A stretch of DNA of 64,000 nt from UBA1952 sp965246765 (GCA_965246765.1 CBDFFJ010000004.1:372001-436000), one strand, 5' to 3'; shown: positions 1-9,094, numbered from the stretch's first letter. Notes: a model not told the origin generated them from the letters alone. A program made the numbers and translations.

Positions 1-927
1 GACCTCGCCCTCGGCATAGACATTGGCGGCACCAACACCGTCTTCGGCATCGTGAACCGCCGCGGCGAAATCCTGACACAGGATGCGATGTTCACAAGCG
101 GCTATGGGACTGCGGAGGCGTTTATAGACGCGTTGGCGGGCCGCGTCCTACCGATGATTGAAGAAGCAGGCCGCCCACTGGTTGCGGGCGCAGGCGTAGG
201 CGCGCCAAACGGCAATTACTACACCGGAGAGATTGCTTACGCCGCTAATCTGGAATGGCAGGGCGTCATTCCGCTTGCAAGGCTGGTTGAAGAAGCCATT
301 GGTCTGAAAACAACCATCACCAACGACGCCAATGCCGCTACAATCGGTGAGATGATGTACGGCGCGGCGAAGGGCATGAAGGATTTTATCATGGTAACGC
401 TCGGCACCGGCTTAGGCAGCGGCTTTGTGGCAAATGGTAAGCTCATTTACGGGCATGACGGTTTTGCCGGGGAACTTGGGCACGTCATAGCAGTGCGCGA
501 CGGCCGGGAATGCGGCTGCGGGCGGCGGGGCTGCCTGGAAACCTATGCCTCGGCCACAGGCATCGTAAGAACGGCGGAGGAATGGCTAAAAACTTGGCCC
601 GACGATTCCATGCTGCGCGAAGGAGCACTTACCGCGAAGGCAATCGGCGCAGCGGCCGCTTCCGGCGATGCGCTGGCGCTGGCGCTTTTTGATTTTACCG
701 GAAAGATTCTGGGGCAATGCCTTGCAGATGCCGTGGCTATCACTTCGCCGGAAGCCATTATCATGTTCGGCGGCCTGGCGCGGGCGGGCAATATCATTCT
801 GGAACCAACGCAGCGGTATATGGAAGACGCGATGCTGCGGATTTATAAAGGCAAAGTGAAGCTGCTGCTATCGGTCTTGCCGGAGGCAGATGCAGCGATA
901 TTGGGTGCGAGCGCGCTGGTGTGGTAG
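1..927 (+). CDS. ROK-family sugar kinase (glucokinase-like), 5' end cut by window edge
   Basis: The frame is open from base 1, so the N-terminus lies outside the window. The visible protein begins with an ATP-binding phosphate-1 loop (DIGGTNTVFG), continues through NDANAATIGE and the phosphate-2 loop GTGLGSG, and carries the ROK zinc signature ELGH...CGCGRRGCLE about halfway along. ROK proteins of this size without an N-terminal helix-turn-helix are normally cytosolic sugar kinases that phosphorylate glucose or related hexoses. A ROK repressor is less likely, because the ATP-binding motif sits at the very start of the visible part, but the missing N-terminus leaves this open. Substrate not determined. 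Confidence 0.88.
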   Translation, partial: DLALGIDIGGTNTVFGIVNRRGEILTQDAMFTSGYGTAEAFIDALAGRVLPMIEEAGRPLVAGAGVGAPNGNYYTGEIAYAANLEWQGVIPLARLVEEAIGLKTTITNDANAATIGEMMYGAAKGMKDFIMVTLGTGLGSGFVANGKLIYGHDGFAGELGHVIAVRDGRECGCGRRGCLETYASATGIVRTAEEWLKTWPDDSMLREGALTAKAIGAAAASGDALALALFDFTGKILGQCLADAVAITSPEAIIMFGGLARAGNIILEPTQRYMEDAMLRIYKGKVKLLLSVLPEADAAILGASALVW

Positions 928-942
928 TTGCCCGCTTGCCGC

Positions 943-992
943 CCCAAGGCTGAAGCCTTGGGTTAAGGGTGTCGGGTTTACGGCTAAAGCCG
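943..992. repeat. two short adjacent hairpins in the ROK-desulfurase gap
   Basis: CCCAAGGC-TGAA-GCCTTGGG (943-962) is a perfect 8-bp hairpin. CGGC-TAAA-GCCG (981-992) follows 18 bases later. Neither is followed by a T-tract, so they do not look like a standard terminator. Paired short hairpins of this kind resemble REP-like extragenic repeats, which is an inference. Confidence 0.5.
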
Positions 993-1029
993 CTTGGATA
1001 GATTATTTTTGCGCCCCAAGTCTCCAACT

Positions 1030-2163
1030 ATGCAGCGTATTTACTTTGACAATGCCGCCACTACTCCCCTTGACCCGGAAGTGCTTAACGCCATGATGCC
1101 TTACCTCACGGAAAAATTCGGCAATCCATCGTCCATCTATTCCTACGGGCGGGAGACGAAGATGGCCATTGAGGCGGCGCGCAAGTCGGTAGCGAAGATT
1201 CTGGGCTGCAAGCCGGCGGAGATTTTCTTCACATCCGGCGGCACGGAAAGCAGCAACACAGCTATCCGCGCCGCCGTGCAGGATTTAGGTTGTACGCATA
1301 TTATCTCCTCACCCATTGAGCACCATGCTACGCTGTACACGGTTCAGAATCTTGAGAAGGAAGGAAAGGTGCAGTTGTCCTTTGTAAAGCTGACAGACAA
1401 GGGCCACATTGATTTAGAAAGCCTGGAAGAGTTGCTTACTGCCAACAACGGCAAGACACTTGTAACGCTGATGCACGCAAACAACGAGGTAGGCAACCTG
1501 CTGGAAGTTGAAAAAGTCGGCGCGTTGTGCGAAAAGCACGGCGCTTTTTTCCACTGCGATATGGTACAAACCATTGGGCATTATCCGGTGAACATGCATT
1601 CTTTCCCGATTCATTTCGCCAGTGCAGCCGGTCATAAGTTTCACGGGCCGAAAGGCGTTGGCGTCTTATTCGTCAATGAGTCTATAAAGATTAATCCATT
1701 GCTGGCGGGCGGCTCTCAGGAACGCAATATGCGGGCAGGTACGGAAAATCTGTACGGCATTGTTGGCTTTGCAAGAGCATTGGAACTGGCGTCTTCCCGC
1801 TATGATTCGGACAGCTCATATGTCAATGAACTGAAAGGCTATATGTGCCGCCGCATCACGGAGACTTTCCCGCAGGCTGTCTGTAATGGCGATATGGCCG
1901 GCTCCTCGCTCTACACAGTGCTGAATGTTTCTTTTCCAAAAACTGACAAGAGCGAAATGCTGCTCTTCAATCTGGATATGGCGGGCATCTGCGTCAGCGG
2001 CGGCAGCGCGTGCAGCAGCGGCGCTTCGTCGGTGAGCCACGTGATTAAAGCGCTTTACAATGGCAAATCGGAAACTTTAGTACCGATTCGCTTTTCCTTC
2101 TCGCGGCACAATACGAAGGAAGAAGTAGACGCGGTGATTGAGAAGCTGAAAGAGCTGATGTAG
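1030..2163 (+). CDS. Cysteine desulfurase (NifS/IscS family, PLP enzyme)
   Basis: Removes sulfur from L-cysteine as an enzyme-bound persulfide for Fe-S cluster or tRNA thiolation pathways. The 377-residue protein starts at the ATG giving MQRIYFDNAATTPLDP, the classic family N-terminus; an upstream in-frame start would add 12 atypical residues. The PLP-binding lysine lies in SAAGHKFHGPKGVG and the catalytic cysteine in SGGSACSSGA near the C-terminus. The family has a short-loop group (SufS/type II) and an IscS/NifS group; the GSACSSG loop and overall length fit IscS/NifS. No Fe-S scaffold gene is adjacent, so the specific acceptor is unknown. Confidence 0.93.
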   Translation: MQRIYFDNAATTPLDPEVLNAMMPYLTEKFGNPSSIYSYGRETKMAIEAARKSVAKILGCKPAEIFFTSGGTESSNTAIRAAVQDLGCTHIISSPIEHHATLYTVQNLEKEGKVQLSFVKLTDKGHIDLESLEELLTANNGKTLVTLMHANNEVGNLLEVEKVGALCEKHGAFFHCDMVQTIGHYPVNMHSFPIHFASAAGHKFHGPKGVGVLFVNESIKINPLLAGGSQERNMRAGTENLYGIVGFARALELASSRYDSDSSYVNELKGYMCRRITETFPQAVCNGDMAGSSLYTVLNVSFPKTDKSEMLLFNLDMAGICVSGGSACSSGASSVSHVIKALYNGKSETLVPIRFSFSRHNTKEEVDAVIEKLKELM

Positions 2164-2171
2164 TTTACTCT

Positions 2172-2825
2172 ATGGAGCAGCTACCTGTTTTTGAAAAATA
2201 CAGAGACCCGCGTGTTGCCGAGACGGAAGCGCGTGCTTTGCAAAAAGCGGGCATTGCCATACAGCTTGAAAATGACAGCGGGCAGTTGCATGAGTTGGTA
2301 TATCCCATGGATGTACTGAGCGCCCATTATTTATTGCGGATGCACGCGCGGGATTTCGCTGCGGCAAGAAATGCTCTTGAGCGGCACTATGAAAACGAAA
2401 TTCAAAAAATTGACGATGACTACATGTTGTATCAATTCACGGACAAAGAATTGATAGATGTTGTGCTGAAGGCTGATGAATGGGGGCCCCTAAACAAGGT
2501 GCTGGCGCTACATATATTGGAGGAACGGGGCATTCCGATTCATTCGTCGGTAGTGGAGGGCATACAGAAGGACCGGCATGAAAAAATCAAGGAGCCTGAG
2601 AAGTTTGACAGCGTCTGGATTATCATCGGGTACGCAATGGCCCTGTTTGGCGGACTGCTCGGAATCGTCATTGGCTGGTATCTGGATAGCAGCAGGAAAA
2701 CACTGCCTGACGGAACGCGCATCTATCAGTTTACGCCGGAAGACCGTCGTCATGGAAGACGGATTATTGTGGTGGGCATTGTCGCGTTTGCAGCGAGCAT
2801 GGCGTTGAGATTATTTAGCAGATAG
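2172..2825 (+). CDS. Hypothetical membrane protein with DUF2007-like N-terminus
   Basis: A 217-residue protein beginning eight bases after the desulfurase stop, so probably co-transcribed. The N-terminal half (about 1-75) resembles the small DUF2007 'putative signal transducing protein' fold, with FEKYRDPRVAETEARALQKAGIAI typical of its first strand and helix. The C-terminal third has two hydrophobic segments, at about 147-170 and 196-213, separated by a charged loop that includes RIYQFTPEDRRHGRR. The domain call rests on resemblance only. No catalytic residues are recognisable and the function is unknown. Confidence 0.75.
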   Translation: MEQLPVFEKYRDPRVAETEARALQKAGIAIQLENDSGQLHELVYPMDVLSAHYLLRMHARDFAAARNALERHYENEIQKIDDDYMLYQFTDKELIDVVLKADEWGPLNKVLALHILEERGIPIHSSVVEGIQKDRHEKIKEPEKFDSVWIIIGYAMALFGGLLGIVIGWYLDSSRKTLPDGTRIYQFTPEDRRHGRRIIVVGIVAFAASMALRLFSR

Positions 2826-2915
2826 GTGGCTGCAGTCTGGCAAGCGTCCCTTTCCCAATAGGGCAATCTGCGCGAAACGGGCGTTACGACTTATGAATCG
2901 CCGCCTGAAGGCAAT

Positions 2916-2931
2916 GGGTTTCGCGAAACCC
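2916..2931. repeat. 16-bp perfect palindrome GGGTTTCGCGAAACCC
   Basis: A self-complementary 16-mer lies between the convergent genes at 2172-2825 and ndk, 9 bases from the ndk terminator T-tract. It is in a non-coding gap, so it may be a DNA site or an extra hairpin. Function unknown. Confidence 0.4.
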
Positions 2932-2939
2932 CAAGGCAT

Positions 2940-2968
2940 AAAAAATCCCGCGCCGGAAGCGCGGGATT
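2940..2968 (-). terminator. Rho-independent terminator of ndk
   Basis: A perfect 10-bp stem (2944-2953 pairing with 2959-2968, GC-rich core, 5-base loop) is followed on the minus strand by a run of T (A-run at 2940-2945 on the plus strand). It begins 19 bases past the ndk stop codon. Confidence 0.9.
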
Positions 2969-2987
2969 CAGCCAAAAAATATTTTCC

Positions 2988-3407
2988 TTAGAAACGCTCC
3001 AGCCCGCTGAAGAAGAAGCTGCCTTCAATTTCGGTATTCTCATCGCTGTCAGAACCATGTACGGCGTTTTCGCCCATAGAAGTTGCATACTTCTTGCGGA
3101 TGGTACCTTCTTCTGCATTCGCAGGATTCGTAGCGCCAATCAGCGTGCGAAAATCGGCAACGGCGTTCTCCTTTTCCAGAATAGCAGCTACAATCGGCCC
3201 GCCGCTCATGAATTCGGTCAGTTCGCCATAGAATGGGCGCTCAGCATGGACTTCGTAGAATTTCTTTGCCTGGTCAAGCGAGATGCTGGTGTACTTCATC
3301 GCGACGATGCGGAAGCCGCCGGCGTTAATCATTTGCAAGATGTTGCCGATGTGGCCGTTGCGGACGGCATCGGGCTTAATCATCGTAAAAGTGCGGTTGG
3401 TAGCCAT
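2988..3407 (-). CDS. ndk: Nucleoside diphosphate kinase
   Basis: Transfers the gamma-phosphate from ATP to nucleoside diphosphates through a phospho-histidine. The 139-residue protein has the usual length. It begins MATNRTFTMIKPDAVRNGHIG and contains the active-site motif NAVHGSDS with the catalytic histidine at residue 117. The frame extends upstream well beyond this ATG, but the extension has no NDK similarity and crosses the promoter and the divergent gene, so the internal ATG is the start. It is a single-gene unit with its own promoter box 27 bases upstream and its own terminator. Confidence 0.97.
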   Translation of the reverse strand: MATNRTFTMIKPDAVRNGHIGNILQMINAGGFRIVAMKYTSISLDQAKKFYEVHAERPFYGELTEFMSGGPIVAAILEKENAVADFRTLIGATNPANAEEGTIRKKYATSMGENAVHGSDSDENTEIEGSFFFSGLERF

Positions 3408-3433
3408 TGTGGGTGATTTTTTAATAACGGGCG

Positions 3434-3441
3434 CGAAGATA
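3434..3441 (-). promoter_or_regulatory. Bacteroidota-type -7 box of ndk (TATCTTCG)
   Basis: On the minus strand TATCTTCG matches the TAnnTTTG-like -7 consensus of Bacteroidota primary sigma factors, 27 bases before the ndk ATG. The divergent gene carries the same 8-mer. Confidence 0.6.
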
Positions 3442-3551
3442 GGCGCGAGGGTCGGAGTGTTGGAACGTTGGAGTGTTGGAATGTTCTTAAAGGTGTTTAC
3501 TGGCCGTGGCGGAATTGGGCAAACCTCCCTTTGGTCGGTCAGACCAATTCC

Positions 3552-3559
3552 TATCTTCG
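3552..3559 (+). promoter_or_regulatory. Bacteroidota-type -7 box of the DHH phosphoesterase (TATCTTCG)
   Basis: This is identical to the ndk -7 box and ends only 8 bases before the ATG at 3567. Transcription would start a few bases before the start codon, giving a nearly leaderless mRNA. Confidence 0.6.
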
Positions 3560-3566
3560 CCCGCCT

Positions 3567-4565
3567 ATGAAGCCCATCCTTGAAGCCCTGCCGCTGCTGC
3601 AATCGCCGAAAAAGATTTTTATCACAACGCACCACAAGCCGGATGGCGATGCGATTGGCTCTATGCTTGGCCTCTATCATTACCTGAAGCTCAAAGGACA
3701 TCAGGCAACGCCCGTCGCGCCGAGCAGCGTGCCGGATTTTCTGCTGTGGATGCCGGGCGTGGAAGCTGTCATTGATTACGAAGAGCAGCCGGAAGCTGCC
3801 GTAGCAGCGCTGAATGAAGCAGACCTTATTTTCTGCCTTGACTTCAACGCCTACGACCGCGTAAAAGGTCTGCAGGCGGGATTGGATGCCGCCACGCAAC
3901 CGAAAGTCCTCATAGACCACCACATGTTCCCGAAGCCGGTGTGGGATTATGGTATGAGTGAACCAGATAAGAGCAGCACCTGCGAGATGGTGTATGATTT
4001 CATCAACCTCAGCGGCGATAACACACTTATCAATCTGGACATCGCTACCTGCCTGTACACTGGCACGATGACCGATACGGGCTCATTCCGCTACCCCATT
4101 ACTACCGGCGCTGTGCATAGGATGATTGGCGACTTTAAGGACCGCGGTCTGCAGCATAGCCCAATCCATGAAGCTGTTTTTGACGCGTGGAGCGCCAACC
4201 GGATGAAGTTTGTCGGCTATATGCTCATTGAGAAGATGGAGCTATTTCCGCAATGGAGCGCCGGCCTCATTACCATTGCCCGCAAAGACCTCAAGCTTTT
4301 TGAGCTGAACATCGGCGATACAGAAGGGCTTGTCCAATACCCGCTTTCCGTTGCCGGCATCCGCTTTTCCACGCTCATCACCGAGCGGGCGGATGAAATC
4401 AAGCTGTCCTTTCGCAGCAAAGGCGACTTTGACGTGAACCGATTTGCGCGCGAGCATTTCAGCGGCGGCGGTCATTTCAACGCATCAGGTGGCAAATCTT
4501 CCGAAAGTCTTAACGACACTGTGACCCGTTTCAAAAAGATTTTATCCGAATTTCACCCGCTCTAA
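3567..4565 (+). CDS. DHH/DHHA1 phosphoesterase (NrnA-like oligoribonuclease/pAp phosphatase)
   Basis: A 332-residue cytosolic protein. The N-terminal DHH domain shows ITTHHKPDGDAIGS and the defining LIDHHMFP motif. The C-terminal DHHA1 domain shows the substrate-binding GGGHFNASGG. Family members degrade 2-5 nt RNA (nanoRNA) and/or dephosphorylate 3'-phosphoadenosine 5'-phosphate with Mn2+. The ATG at 3567 is chosen because the open frame upstream runs through the promoter and has no family similarity. Which activity dominates cannot be read from sequence. Confidence 0.9.
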   Translation: MKPILEALPLLQSPKKIFITTHHKPDGDAIGSMLGLYHYLKLKGHQATPVAPSSVPDFLLWMPGVEAVIDYEEQPEAAVAALNEADLIFCLDFNAYDRVKGLQAGLDAATQPKVLIDHHMFPKPVWDYGMSEPDKSSTCEMVYDFINLSGDNTLINLDIATCLYTGTMTDTGSFRYPITTGAVHRMIGDFKDRGLQHSPIHEAVFDAWSANRMKFVGYMLIEKMELFPQWSAGLITIARKDLKLFELNIGDTEGLVQYPLSVAGIRFSTLITERADEIKLSFRSKGDFDVNRFAREHFSGGGHFNASGGKSSESLNDTVTRFKKILSEFHPL

Positions 4566-4595
4566 AAAACGACCTACACACACTTAAAAATCAAC

Positions 4596-5501
4596 ATGGT
4601 AAAACAGCTCCTCACTCCGGCCATCCTTGGCCTGTCAGCACTTACTTTCTCCGCCTGCAATGCCCAGGACGCCGGCTTCAAGAAGACGGCTAACGGCCTT
4701 GAATATAAAATCATCAAGGACGAGCCGGGCATTCAGAAGCCTGCCATCGGCGATTATATGGAGTTTCATATCAAGAGCTATGTGCGCTTTCCCAAGGGTG
4801 ACTCTATTCTGTTTGAGTCCCGCAAGATGAATAACAACCAGCCGGTGCCATTTCAGGTGACGCCGCCTGCTTTTAAGGGCGACCTGGTTGAAGGGTTTCT
4901 GATGCTTAGCAAGGGCGACAGCGCCGTGTTCCGCGTAGCGGTTGACTCCGTGATCAAGGCCGGCAACCAGCCCCTGCCGTGGATGCAGAAGGGTAAGGGT
5001 CAGAAGATTGAATATACGGTGTCTGTTGTGACCGTTAAGACGCAGTCGCAGCTTCAGGCAGAGCAAAAAGAGGCGTCTGCCAAGCAGGTTGGCGTTGATG
5101 AGAAGCTTATCACCGATTTTCTGGCTAAGAATAATATCAAGGCTACACGCACGCCGTCTGGCATGTACTACAAGGTGGACAAGATGGGTAGCGGCTACAA
5201 GCCAACTACGGGCGACAGCGTCAGCATGAATTACACCGGCACAACGCTTAGCGGCGAAAAGTTTGACTCCAACGTAGATCCGAAATTTAATCACGTTCAG
5301 CCTTTCTGGTTTAACCTCGGCACCCACCAGGTAATCGCCGGCTGGGACGAAGGCATTGCACTGATGCCTAAGGGCAGCAAGGGCACGCTCTACATTCCAT
5401 CAACACTGGCTTACGGCGCACAAAGCCCAAGCCCGGCTATTCCGGCTAACTCTGTGCTGATATTTGACGTTGAGGTTGTGGATGCTAAGAAGAAGCAGTA
5501 A
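4596..5501 (+). CDS. FKBP-type peptidyl-prolyl isomerase lipoprotein, two FKBP domains
   Basis: A 301-residue exported protein. The signal peptide ends in a lipobox (LTFSAC, cysteine about 21), so it is probably membrane-anchored in the periplasm. A degenerate FKBP-like domain occupies about 35-150 and a well-conserved one about 195-298 (TGDSVSMNYTGTTLSGEKFDSN, then HQVIAGWDEGIALMPKGSKG and the LAYG loop). It catalyses cis-trans isomerisation of prolyl bonds and assists folding of exported proteins. The gene lies 30 bases after the DHH gene, so it may be co-transcribed, and it has a strong terminator. Confidence 0.92.
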   Translation: MVKQLLTPAILGLSALTFSACNAQDAGFKKTANGLEYKIIKDEPGIQKPAIGDYMEFHIKSYVRFPKGDSILFESRKMNNNQPVPFQVTPPAFKGDLVEGFLMLSKGDSAVFRVAVDSVIKAGNQPLPWMQKGKGQKIEYTVSVVTVKTQSQLQAEQKEASAKQVGVDEKLITDFLAKNNIKATRTPSGMYYKVDKMGSGYKPTTGDSVSMNYTGTTLSGEKFDSNVDPKFNHVQPFWFNLGTHQVIAGWDEGIALMPKGSKGTLYIPSTLAYGAQSPSPAIPANSVLIFDVEVVDAKKKQ

Positions 5502-5525
5502 TCTTCCTCAAAAGGTCTTTATGCA

Positions 5526-5560
5526 AAGCGGCGCTGTGATGACCACAGCGCCGCTTTTTT
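5526..5560 (+). terminator. Rho-independent terminator after the FKBP gene
   Basis: A perfect 13-bp stem (AAGCGGCGCTGTG at 5526-5538 with its complement at 5544-5556, 5-base loop) runs into a T-tract, 24 bases after the stop codon. Confidence 0.92.
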
Positions 5561-5786
5561 ATTGTCACGCGCCTGACAGACATCAGTTGTTCCGCCTGGC
5601 CGGCCCGAAACTTTTGCGCAGCTGCATCCCCGTTCGCCGAATGGATTAAGCAGTCTTGCTCAAGTCGGTCGGAGAAAGGGGATCGGGTGAAACATCGTTG
5701 TTCAGGCCAATTCCCGTTCAGGTATCGTATAAAACAAGCTTTTTCAACCCAAAACCCGCTCAGTCAATACAACAGCCATCCGACGG

Positions 5787-7091
5787 TTACTGTTCTACGC
5801 TGAATGAGCCGCCCTGATATCTGTAGAGAAATACGTGACCGTTCTCATAATACTGCAGCGCTCCATCCTTGTTCGTCGTTGTGCGGATGTCAAAGCGTGT
5901 AAAGGGGGCGGCGCCATTGTCGGCATAGTGCTCGTTGAATACGGTGCCATAGTGCTGTAAGAGGTAGGCGTACCAGTACAGGGTCTCATAGCCCCGATAA
6001 GCAAGCTCTGTGGGCCTGCCGCCATACTTTTCATTGAAGGCATCGGAAAATCCCTTTCCGGCAGAGCTGCTTGGGTCAAAATAGAATGGTGATGAGATGG
6101 TGATGCCGACATTAGGCAGGGCGCCTTCCTTGCGAAGCAGGCCGATCCCCTTCCAGGACGGCATGCCATATACCTCAAAGCGGTACGAAGGGAACGACTT
6201 GCCTAACTGCTCCAGCAGTTGGGTAGCAAATGCCGCATCTACGATAGGCATCACAATAACATTGGAAATACTGCTGTCCAGGAAGTTGCGCAGCTTTTCC
6301 GCCGGCATCGCTGCATTCATAGACACCTTGGTATAGGCAAAGGAACTGTCCTTAGTCAGGTATCGGAAGCATTGCTCGTCCAGCGGCACCGTACTGCGGT
6401 GATAGATCAACAGGTTCGTGGTAAACCGCGCTTTTTTGGCCACCGAAGCTTTGAGCACCTCGCAGTGATGCTGTAGCGTTGGCTGCAGCAGGTTGAAGTA
6501 GAGGTTGCCCCGCACCCCGCCGTCAGCAGGCGTGAGCGTAGATACGAAATTGATGTTCCGCCTTTTTGCCAGTGCCGCGAGTGGGGCCACCTGGGGCGCC
6601 GACACCGCGCCGATAATAAGGTCGGCAGTATCCAGCTTGTTGCCCTTCAGCAGCGCATCTATAGACTTGGCGGGGTCGGAAATGTCGTGTACGTACACAT
6701 CCAGGTGATGCCCGGTGCCACTAAGCGTATCTGCGGCAAGCTGGATGCCCTGATAAAAGGAGAGGCCGGGAAGTACTTTGTCGGGGAGATGGCTTTTATA
6801 AACCGGCTTTCCGCCCGCAACAAGCTCGTTGAGATACAGCGGTGCCAGCACATCAATCCGGTAGCGCGCTTTCTTTACCGTTGGCGCCAGCTTCGGCGGA
6901 GCGGGTATGTTCTTTCCGCCTTGCGTTGCAGCCCCTTTTTTGTCTGTCACAGACCGCTGCAAAGGTTTTCGCAGCGGGCGCTTTTCTTCTTCCTTACCAA
7001 ACAGCTTCTTCCAAAACTGCGCATTGGCCTCATGCGGAATGGCTGCACAGGCGGGCAGGAGCAATGAAAAAAATAATAAAACGCGCTTCAT
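5787..7091 (-). CDS. Periplasmic-binding-fold (ABC ligand-binding-like) exported protein downstream of guaA
   Basis: A 434-residue protein starting MKRVLLFFSLLLPACAAIP, a signal peptide; an upstream in-frame start would place the start inside guaA. After a Lys/Pro-rich linker (about 25-65) comes a two-lobed periplasmic-binding-protein-like domain from about 70 to the end (VLAPLYLNELVAGG, then DLIIGAVSAPQVAPLAALAKRRNINFVSTLTPADGG), similar in style to branched-chain amino-acid receptors and to penicillin-binding-protein activators. No transporter genes are adjacent, so it is probably not part of an ABC importer. It follows guaA by 19 bases and is likely co-transcribed with it. Ligand unknown. 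Confidence 0.8.
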   Translation of the reverse strand: MKRVLLFFSLLLPACAAIPHEANAQFWKKLFGKEEEKRPLRKPLQRSVTDKKGAATQGGKNIPAPPKLAPTVKKARYRIDVLAPLYLNELVAGGKPVYKSHLPDKVLPGLSFYQGIQLAADTLSGTGHHLDVYVHDISDPAKSIDALLKGNKLDTADLIIGAVSAPQVAPLAALAKRRNINFVSTLTPADGGVRGNLYFNLLQPTLQHHCEVLKASVAKKARFTTNLLIYHRSTVPLDEQCFRYLTKDSSFAYTKVSMNAAMPAEKLRNFLDSSISNVIVMPIVDAAFATQLLEQLGKSFPSYRFEVYGMPSWKGIGLLRKEGALPNVGITISSPFYFDPSSSAGKGFSDAFNEKYGGRPTELAYRGYETLYWYAYLLQHYGTVFNEHYADNGAAPFTRFDIRTTTNKDGALQYYENGHVFLYRYQGGSFSVEQ

Positions 7092-7110
7092 AAAGATTCC
7101 GTGAAGAAAG

Positions 7111-8652
7111 CTATTCCCATTCAATAGTCGCCGGCGGTTTAGACGATATATCATAAACCACCCGGTTGATGCCGCGCACGCCATTGATAATAGCGTTAGA
7201 CACCTTTGCCAGAAATTCATGCGGCAGGTGTGCCCAGTCGGCGGTCATGCCATCCACTGATGTAACGGCCCTGAGTGCGAGCGTGTATTCGTAAGTGCGC
7301 TCATCGCCCATTACGCCCACGCTTTGCACCGGCAGGAGAATTGCGCCGGCCTGCCAGACTTCGGCGTAAAGGCCGCTGTCGCGGAGATGCTGAATGTATA
7401 TGGCGTCCGCTTCCTGCAGCATAAGCGCTTTTTCCTCGCTTACTGCGCCGAGAATCCGGATGCCGAGGCCGGGGCCGGGAAAGGGATGGCGGGAAAGAAA
7501 CAGATCATCAATGCCCAGCTGGCGGCCAATACGGCGGACCTCGTCTTTGAAAAGAAAGCGCAGCGGCTCTACAAGCTGCATGTGCATCTTCTCCGGGAGG
7601 CCGCCCACGTTGTGGTGGCTCTTGATGGTCATAGACGGACCATGTACGGAAAGCGACTCAATCACGTCCGGATAGATTGTGCCCTGGCCCAGGAAGCCTA
7701 CTTCCTGAATGTGCGTGGCTTCTTCCTGAAAGATGTCTATAAACAAGCCCCCGATAATCTTACGCTTGCCTTCCGGGTCGCTGACGCCGTCAAGCGCCGT
7801 GTAGAAACGCTGCCTTGCGTCAATGCCTTTCGTATTCAGCCCAAGGTGGCGGTAACCTTCCAGCACCTGCTCATATTCACCTTTGCGCAGCAGGCCATTG
7901 TCCACAAAAATGCAGGAAAGGCGGTCGCCGATTGCGCGGTGAATAAGGGTAGCTGCCACCGTAGAATCTACGCCGCCGCTCAGTGCCATCACTACTTTAC
8001 CGGCGTTGCCCACCTGAGCGGCAATGCGGCTTACCGTGTCTTCCACAAACGCCGCGGGCGTCCAGTCGGGCTGGCATCCGCAGACATCCATGATGAAGTT
8101 TTTGAGTACTTGCCGGCCCTCCGTGCTGTGCGTTACCTCCGGATGAAACTGGATGCCGAACACGGGGTTTGGCGCAAAGTCTTCGCCTGCCTGAAATGCC
8201 GCAACAGGAATGCTTTCTGTTGTTGCAACCAAGGAAAATCCTTCCGGAAGGCTCTTGATCGTATCGCTGTGGCTCATCCATACCTGCGAGCCGTTTGTGA
8301 CGGTGGCCATCAGCGGCGAGTGTTCTAACAAGGACAGATGCGCCCGTCCGTATTCGCGGTGCGTGGACTTGCCCACGTCCCCACCCGACTGCTGCGCAAT
8401 AAGCTGCGCGCCGTAGCATACGCCGAGAACAGGAAGATGCTGCGCAATAGCGGCGACGTCGGGCTTCGGCGCAGCCGGGTCGTTTACGGAGAATGGCGAG
8501 CCGGAAAGAATGACGCCTTTCAGATCTTCGCTATAAGCGACCGGCTTCGTGCAGGGCTGTATCTCGCAATACACCTGCAGCTCACGGATAGCACGGGCAA
8601 TAAGCTGCGTGTATTGCGAGCCGAAATCAAGGATAAGTATTCTGTTTTGCAT
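7111..8652 (-). CDS. guaA: GMP synthase (glutamine-hydrolysing)
   Basis: Converts XMP to GMP with ATP and glutamine in purine synthesis. The 513-residue length is normal. The N-terminal class I glutamine amidotransferase domain (about 1-190) starts MQNRILILDFGSQYTQLIAR and has the nucleophile in GVCYGAQL and the His/Glu pair in FGIQFHPEVTH. The ATP-pyrophosphatase domain has the P-loop ALSGGVDSTVAA, and the C-terminal dimerisation domain ends RVVYDISSKPPATIEWE, the family-typical end. First gene of a two-gene unit with the downstream binding-fold protein. Confidence 0.98.
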   Translation of the reverse strand: MQNRILILDFGSQYTQLIARAIRELQVYCEIQPCTKPVAYSEDLKGVILSGSPFSVNDPAAPKPDVAAIAQHLPVLGVCYGAQLIAQQSGGDVGKSTHREYGRAHLSLLEHSPLMATVTNGSQVWMSHSDTIKSLPEGFSLVATTESIPVAAFQAGEDFAPNPVFGIQFHPEVTHSTEGRQVLKNFIMDVCGCQPDWTPAAFVEDTVSRIAAQVGNAGKVVMALSGGVDSTVAATLIHRAIGDRLSCIFVDNGLLRKGEYEQVLEGYRHLGLNTKGIDARQRFYTALDGVSDPEGKRKIIGGLFIDIFQEEATHIQEVGFLGQGTIYPDVIESLSVHGPSMTIKSHHNVGGLPEKMHMQLVEPLRFLFKDEVRRIGRQLGIDDLFLSRHPFPGPGLGIRILGAVSEEKALMLQEADAIYIQHLRDSGLYAEVWQAGAILLPVQSVGVMGDERTYEYTLALRAVTSVDGMTADWAHLPHEFLAKVSNAIINGVRGINRVVYDISSKPPATIEWE

Positions 8653-8719
8653 TGCGGAGGGCGAGGGCGGATTGCGGGTTTAGAAGAATGCGGATTGAAA
8701 TCCGGAATCCGGAAATTGA

Positions 8720-9034
8720 TCAGGCCTGAGCGGCAGGTGCGCCGAACGTGAACGGCAAAGCAACCTGCTCCTGATCCTTAATAACGCCATGCGCAGCCTC
8801 AAAGCGCTTGATATTATCCACCAGCGCGCGCATAAGGCGCTTTGCATGATGGGGCGTCATTACGATCCGGCTTTTCACTTTAGCTTTGGGAACGTTGGGC
8901 ATTACGTTGACGAAGTCTATCACAAACTCGGCGAAAGAATGCGTGATTACTGCAAGATTAGCATATTGACCGTCAGCCATTTCTTCAGACAGCTCTATGT
9001 TCAGTTGTTGTTCAGGGCTTTGCTGGTTTTCCAT
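8720..9034 (-). CDS. DUF3467 family protein
   Basis: A 104-residue cytosolic protein of the DUF3467 family, common in Bacteroidota. The signature is DGQYANLAVITHSFAEFVIDF followed by MPNVPKAKVKSRIVMTPHHAKRLMRAL and then a helix. No biochemical role is established that I know of. A -7 box lies 21 bases upstream on the minus strand. It shares a short intergenic region with the divergent gldD. Confidence 0.9.
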   Translation of the reverse strand: MENQQSPEQQLNIELSEEMADGQYANLAVITHSFAEFVIDFVNVMPNVPKAKVKSRIVMTPHHAKRLMRALVDNIKRFEAAHGVIKDQEQVALPFTFGAPAAQA

Positions 9035-9054
9035 TGGAATGATTAATTGAGGCG

Positions 9055-9062
9055 CGAAAATA
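9055..9062 (-). promoter_or_regulatory. -7 box of the DUF3467 gene (TATTTTCG)
   Basis: TATTTTCG on the minus strand fits TAnnTTCG, 21 bases before the ATG at 9034. Confidence 0.5.
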
Positions 9063-9094
9063 CGCAGCCTTGCCGACGCCTCCCTTTACTTATC

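Noticed and set aside
2988..3923. Longer ndk (311 residues) from an upstream start
   Set aside because: The extra 172 residues have no similarity to NDK and run across the divergent DHH promoter.
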